Source of the DNA: CAYSPU01 sp964432995
Lineage (GTDB): Bacteria; Verrucomicrobiota; Verrucomicrobiia; Limisphaerales; JAHDYP01
Direction of reading: 5' to 3'
NCBI GenBank assembly: GCA_964432995.1
Contig: CAYSPU010000106.1
Location: 1-18,481 of the forward strand
Length of the DNA stretch: 18,481 bases
The translations under genes and the position numbers were made by a program. The notes beneath the pieces were generated by a model. The model did no database searches. It had not been told where the DNA came from and saw only the letters and a program-made list of their open reading frames with translations. Position 1 is the first letter of the stretch. Each line of letters begins with the position of its first letter. This document shows positions 15,292 to 18,481 of the stretch, piece by piece.

Positions 15292-16641
15292 CTACCGGAC
15301 GCGCAGACGCACCTGCGCCTCGCTCACCGCCGAAAACATCCCCCGCTGCCGCGTCACCAGCAGCACCAGCGTCACCTGTTCCCCCGCCGCCTTCCGCCCC
15401 AGCACCGACGCCAGGCTCAACAAGTCCGGCGTCCCCTCACCCTCAATCCCGGTGATCACCTGCCCCGCCTGCAACCGCGCACCCCCGGCCGGACTGTCCC
15501 GGTCCACCTCCGCCACCACCAGCCCAGACCGCGCCCGCAACCCGAGCGATCCCGCCAGCTCCGGCGTCAGTTCCTGCACCGTCAAACCCGTCTTGCTCCG
15601 GACCATCTCCGCCAGCGGGACCAGACGCACCACCACCGCCCGACGCCCCCCCGCGCGCTCCACGGAGAGTGTCGCCTCGTTCCGCTCGCTCGCGCTCACC
15701 AACTCCGCCGCGTGCAGCGCCCCACGCGCCGCCTTCCCGTTCACCTGCACCACCCGGTCGCCGACCCGCAGGCCCGCCTTGTCCGCCGGACTGCCCGGCT
15801 GCACCACGGTCACCCGCACGCTCGACGCCGTCGACCGCAACTGCGCCCCAAACCAGCGGGCGCTGCGCACCTCGGGGGTGAAGATCTCGGCCAAAGCCTC
15901 GGCCACCTGCTTGATGGGGATGGCAAACCCGATTCCCTGGCCTTCGCGATAGACCGCGACGTTCAACCCGATTAACTCCCCTTTCAGGTTGATGAGCGGG
16001 CCCCCGCTGCTGCCGGGGTTGATCGCCGCATCGGTCTGCAGCCAGTCCTGGATCTCCAGCGGCTCCTGCTCGAGTGGCGGCCGCCGGTTCTTCGAACTGA
16101 GGATGCCGCGGCTGACCGAGCCCCCCAGGCCAAACGGATTCCCCAACGCCAACACCGTCTCCCCCAGCAGAAGATCGTCGTCCGCCGCCAGGCGCACCGC
16201 CTGGAACGCCTCACCCGACTTGCCGCGCAGCTTCAGCAAGGCCACATCCCGCCGCGTCGCCCCCACGATCGGCTCCGCCTCCAGCTCGCGCCCGTCCGCC
16301 AACTGCACCCAGACCTTGGTCGCCCGCTGCACCACGTGCAGGTTCGTCAGCACGTACCCCTCCTCGTCGATGATCACCCCCGAACCCAGACTGTAGCGCG
16401 TGGCCCGGGGCCGCCGCCGATAGTACGGCCCCCAGAACTCCTGAAACATGTCCGCAAACGGATCCCGGTATTCGACGATCTCCTCTGTCGCAATGTTCAC
16501 CACGCACGGCATCACGCGCTCCACCACGGCCACCGTCGCGTCCCGCCGCACGTCCGGCTCCGCGCCGAAGCACGCCAGCGCCCACCACAGCGCCGCGCAC
16601 ACCAGCGCCCCTCGCTTCCGCTGATTGGTCACTCGTTGCAT
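15292..16641 (-). CDS. HtrA/Deg-family periplasmic serine protease with two PDZ domains
   Basis: A 449-residue protein from ATG 16641, chosen because it begins a signal peptide: basic n-region (MQRVTNQRKR), hydrophobic core at 11-26, likely cleavage near FGA. The trypsin-like domain (~30-255) has the full triad H102 (TNLHVV), D132 (RRDVALLK) and S212 (NPGSSGGPL), plus GSGVII and ALGNPFG landmarks. PDZ1 spans about 262-345 (GSPADKAGLRVGDRVVQVNG) and PDZ2 about 352-440 (DSPAGGARLQAGQVITGIEG). Length and order are those of DegP/DegQ/MucD enzymes, which degrade or refold damaged envelope proteins. An upstream in-frame extension of 47 codons to 16782 is glycine/proline rich and unlikely to be translated. 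It is divergent from the DUF2851 gene, with a 150-base intergenic region. Confidence 0.93.
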   Translation of the reverse strand: MQRVTNQRKRGALVCAALWWALACFGAEPDVRRDATVAVVERVMPCVVNIATEEIVEYRDPFADMFQEFWGPYYRRRPRATRYSLGSGVIIDEEGYVLTNLHVVQRATKVWVQLADGRELEAEPIVGATRRDVALLKLRGKSGEAFQAVRLAADDDLLLGETVLALGNPFGLGGSVSRGILSSKNRRPPLEQEPLEIQDWLQTDAAINPGSSGGPLINLKGELIGLNVAVYREGQGIGFAIPIKQVAEALAEIFTPEVRSARWFGAQLRSTASSVRVTVVQPGSPADKAGLRVGDRVVQVNGKAARGALHAAELVSASERNEATLSVERAGGRRAVVVRLVPLAEMVRSKTGLTVQELTPELAGSLGLRARSGLVVAEVDRDSPAGGARLQAGQVITGIEGEGTPDLLSLASVLGRKAAGEQVTLVLLVTRQRGMFSAVSEAQVRLRVR

Positions 16642-16675
16642 CGAACCATCGAGAGCCTCTCGCCCACCGCCGCCG

Positions 16676-16698
16676 CCGCGACCGGGGACCGGTCGCGG
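16676..16698. promoter_or_regulatory. Perfect 10-bp stem-loop in the divergent intergenic region
   Basis: CCGCGACCGG (16676-16685), loop GGA, CCGGTCGCGG (16689-16698). It lies 34 bases upstream of the HtrA-like start and 93 before the DUF2851 start. There is no T tract. It could be an operator for a dimeric regulator or a 5' leader hairpin of the protease mRNA. A TTGACA on the minus strand (16715-16710) lies just outside it, but no good -10 follows at 17 nt. A plus-strand TTGACT at 16751 likewise lacks a clear -10. Confidence 0.5.
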
Positions 16699-16791
16699 TC
16701 CGGGGGCAGTGTCAAGCTGACCCTTCCAGCCCCACGCCCCCGCTGCAGGCTTGACTTTGCGAAACCGCTGCCCCAAAAGCAACGGGCAAGG

Positions 16792-18231
16792 ATGGTGTCA
16801 GTTCCCACGCAAACCTACGCGGAGTGGCGCGCCGCCGCTTTGGCCGCCGTCACCCTCCGGGAAACGCGCGACGGCGTGCCCAGCGAACGCCTGCTCCAAC
16901 TCGTCTGGCTCCATCAGCGCCTGCGCCCCGAGGCCCTCAAGACCTTGGACGCCGCCATCCTCAGGGTTCTTCACCCGGGCTTCTGGAATCGGGAAGCCGG
17001 ACCCGACTTCACCGGCGCCGTCCTGCAGTTCGGCTCGGATCCCCCGCGCGCCGGCGATGTCGAAATCGACTTGCGCACCCCCGGCTGGCGCGCCCACGGC
17101 CACGCCGTCAACCCCGCCTACCGCAACGTCATCCTCCATGTCGTCTGGGAAGCCAGCGCCCCCGCCGTCCCCGCATTCCCCACCCTGCCTCTGCGCTCCT
17201 GCTTGGACGCGCCCGTCGAGGAACTCCTCGCCTGGATGGACCTCGACCTCGAGCCGCCCGCCCTCGTCCTCGGTCTCTGCCACAGGCCCCTGCGCCAACT
17301 CCCGGAGCCCGTCGTGACCGAACTCCTCCACCAGGCCGCCCTGGTCCGACTCGAACGCAAAGGCCGTGAACTGGCCGCCCGCGCCCGGCACGTCGGCTGG
17401 GAGCAAGCCCTCTGGGAAGGACTCTGCGCCGCCCTCGGCTACAAACACAACGTCTGGCCGATGCGCCGCCTCGCCGAACTGTGGCCCCGTCTCGCCGACC
17501 GCGGTCTCCCCGCGGAACCCCTCCTCCTCCAGGCGCGCCTCCTCGGCCTGGGCGGCCTCTTGCCGCACGATCCTCCCCCGAAGAATCGCCCCGGTTGGAT
17601 TCAACTCCGTCTCCTCTGGGATTCCTGGTGGCGCGAGCGCGACGCCCTCACCGAGTTCGCCCTGCCACGGTCCCTCTGGCGCCTCGGCGGTGTGCGTCCC
17701 GCCAACCACCCCCAGCGCCGCCTGGCGCTCGCTGCTCACTGGGCAGCTCGCGGCGATTTGCCTCATCGCCTCGAGGACTGGTTTCACGGCCGTCCTTCGC
17801 CCGCCGAAGCCGAGGACACCCTGCGCCGCGCCCTGGGGGTTGAGACCGATTCCTTCTGGTCTTGGCACTGGACCCTGGGCTCGCCCCGCCTGCCGCAACC
17901 CCAGCCGCTGTTGGGCCGACCCCGTCTCACCGATCTGGCCGTGAATGTGATCCTGCCCTGGCTCTGGACGCGCGCCGAGGCGGGTGGGAACGAGGCGCTG
18001 TGCCTCGAAGCCCGCAGACGGTACCTGGCCTGGCCGGCCGGTCAGGACAACGCCGTCCTGCGCCGGGCGCGCCAGCGCTTGCTCGGCACCGCCTCACCGC
18101 GGCTCTTCCCCACCGCCGCCCGCCAGCAAGGCCTCCTCCAGATCGTCCGCGACTTCTGCCTGCACGCCAACGCCCTGTGCGACGGATGCGATCTCCCCGA
18201 GCGCCTCGCCAGTCTCGTGGGCAGTGAATAA
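16792..18231 (+). CDS. DUF2851 family protein of unknown function
   Basis: A 479-residue soluble protein without signal or membrane segments. Family landmarks are all near the N-terminus: ERLLQLVWLHQRL at 32-44, HPGFWNREAGPDFTGAVL at 61-78, GDVEIDLRTPGWRAHGH at 88-104 and YRNVILHVVWE at 110-120. The acidic and histidine residues in these blocks (D72, D89, E91, H102, H104, H116) look like a conserved polar site, possibly nuclease-like, but no activity is established to my knowledge. Near the C-terminus three cysteines (C456, C463, C466) are spaced C-x6-C-x2-C. ATG 16792 is the first start after the intergenic region and has only a weak AAGG immediately before it; GTG 16795 is an alternative. 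The open frame extends upstream into antisense HtrA sequence, which is a shadow. Confidence 0.88.
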   Translation: MVSVPTQTYAEWRAAALAAVTLRETRDGVPSERLLQLVWLHQRLRPEALKTLDAAILRVLHPGFWNREAGPDFTGAVLQFGSDPPRAGDVEIDLRTPGWRAHGHAVNPAYRNVILHVVWEASAPAVPAFPTLPLRSCLDAPVEELLAWMDLDLEPPALVLGLCHRPLRQLPEPVVTELLHQAALVRLERKGRELAARARHVGWEQALWEGLCAALGYKHNVWPMRRLAELWPRLADRGLPAEPLLLQARLLGLGGLLPHDPPPKNRPGWIQLRLLWDSWWRERDALTEFALPRSLWRLGGVRPANHPQRRLALAAHWAARGDLPHRLEDWFHGRPSPAEAEDTLRRALGVETDSFWSWHWTLGSPRLPQPQPLLGRPRLTDLAVNVILPWLWTRAEAGGNEALCLEARRRYLAWPAGQDNAVLRRARQRLLGTASPRLFPTAARQQGLLQIVRDFCLHANALCDGCDLPERLASLVGSE

Positions 18232-18481
18232 GGTCGCCGAAGGTCGCGGCCTTGCCCGTTCCGTCTTCGGAATAGCCGCTCAGACATCTATCCGGTGCTT
18301 CGGTTCCCCTTTGCCATTTCTGCGGGGCTCCCGGATTTCACCCGGCGTTGGTGGTAACCCAAACCGCTCGCTTCGAAAGCAATCAAGCACCGAATAGAGA
18401 CTCTAGCGAGGCGGCGTCTCAGACCGTGGCTGTTCAACTTGACTCGGACATCTGACGGCCATTCGGTTCCGCCCCTGCCGC
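18232..18481. other. Non-coding right flank
   Basis: No credible gene was seen in the last 250 bases, and base composition falls relative to the DUF2851 gene. There is no hairpin with a T tract directly after the stop. TTCGGTTCC occurs twice (18299-18307 and 18462-18470). The main structure is the inverted repeat at 18288-18397. Confidence 0.6.
18288..18397. repeat. Inverted repeat enclosing 84 bases
   Basis: CTATCCGGTGCTT (18288-18300) matches the reverse complement of 18385-18397 at 12 of 13 positions. The enclosed 84 bases carry no obvious gene. It could be the ends of a small non-autonomous element, a long-armed RNA structure, or chance. Confidence 0.4.

Noticed and set aside
12945..15952. 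Two plus-strand open frames of 480-580 codons opposite the ABC genes
   Set aside because: Arg/His/Gln/Pro-rich, no domains, overlapping well-supported minus-strand genes for their full length.
18288..18397. Possible integron attC site
   Set aside because: The arms lack the RYYYAAC/GTTRRRY core sites expected at attC ends, and no integrase or cassette array is present.

Overview
The window is a GC-rich bacterial segment (the first ~240 bases, at about 51% GC, are an exception). It most resembles a Verrucomicrobiota genome, probably the Limisphaerales/Pedosphaera side. This lineage call is inference from three things: a DUF2851 gene; a GldA/GldF/GldG-like ABC set followed by DUF4340; and degenerate CACGGATGAA tandems with short palindromic repeats between genes. 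Many genes also lack a clear Shine-Dalgarno sequence. No rRNA, tRNA, CRISPR array, integrase or transposase was found.

Layout. 1-343: lower-GC flank with a short unassigned partial reading frame on the minus strand. 344-3340 (+): one protein fusing a phosphomannomutase/phosphoglucomutase module to a type I mannose-6-phosphate isomerase. 3341-3711: non-coding, rich in short repeats and hairpins. 3712-4272 (+): PagL-like lipid A deacylase. 4273-4775: non-coding gap between convergent genes, holding a cluster of four related hairpins. 4776-6884 (-): secreted GH50-like glycoside hydrolase. 6885-7047: spacer carrying a second copy of a repeat found at 3467. 15190 down to 7048 (-): a tightly packed five-gene run of ABC ATPase, ABC-2 permease, GldG-like auxiliary protein, DUF4340 membrane-anchored protein and a large AsmA-like protein. 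15292-16641 (-): HtrA/Deg-type periplasmic protease. 16642-16791: divergent intergenic region with a perfect 10-bp stem-loop. 16792-18231 (+): DUF2851 protein. 18232-18481: non-coding flank with a long-range inverted repeat.

Most of the genes point to the cell envelope. The fused enzyme covers two consecutive steps towards GDP-mannose, the PagL-like protein would trim lipid A, and the HtrA protease would handle periplasmic protein quality. The five-gene run joins an ABC exporter module to a long periplasmic AsmA-type protein, a class linked to lipid transfer between membranes. The most interesting candidate system is that run; its gene junctions of -1, 3, 10 and 1 nt indicate a single transcript. 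The fused mutase-isomerase is the clearest single-gene oddity.

Several long open frames lie antisense to these genes, including one of about 990 codons opposite the AsmA-like gene. They are GC-driven shadows and are not annotated.
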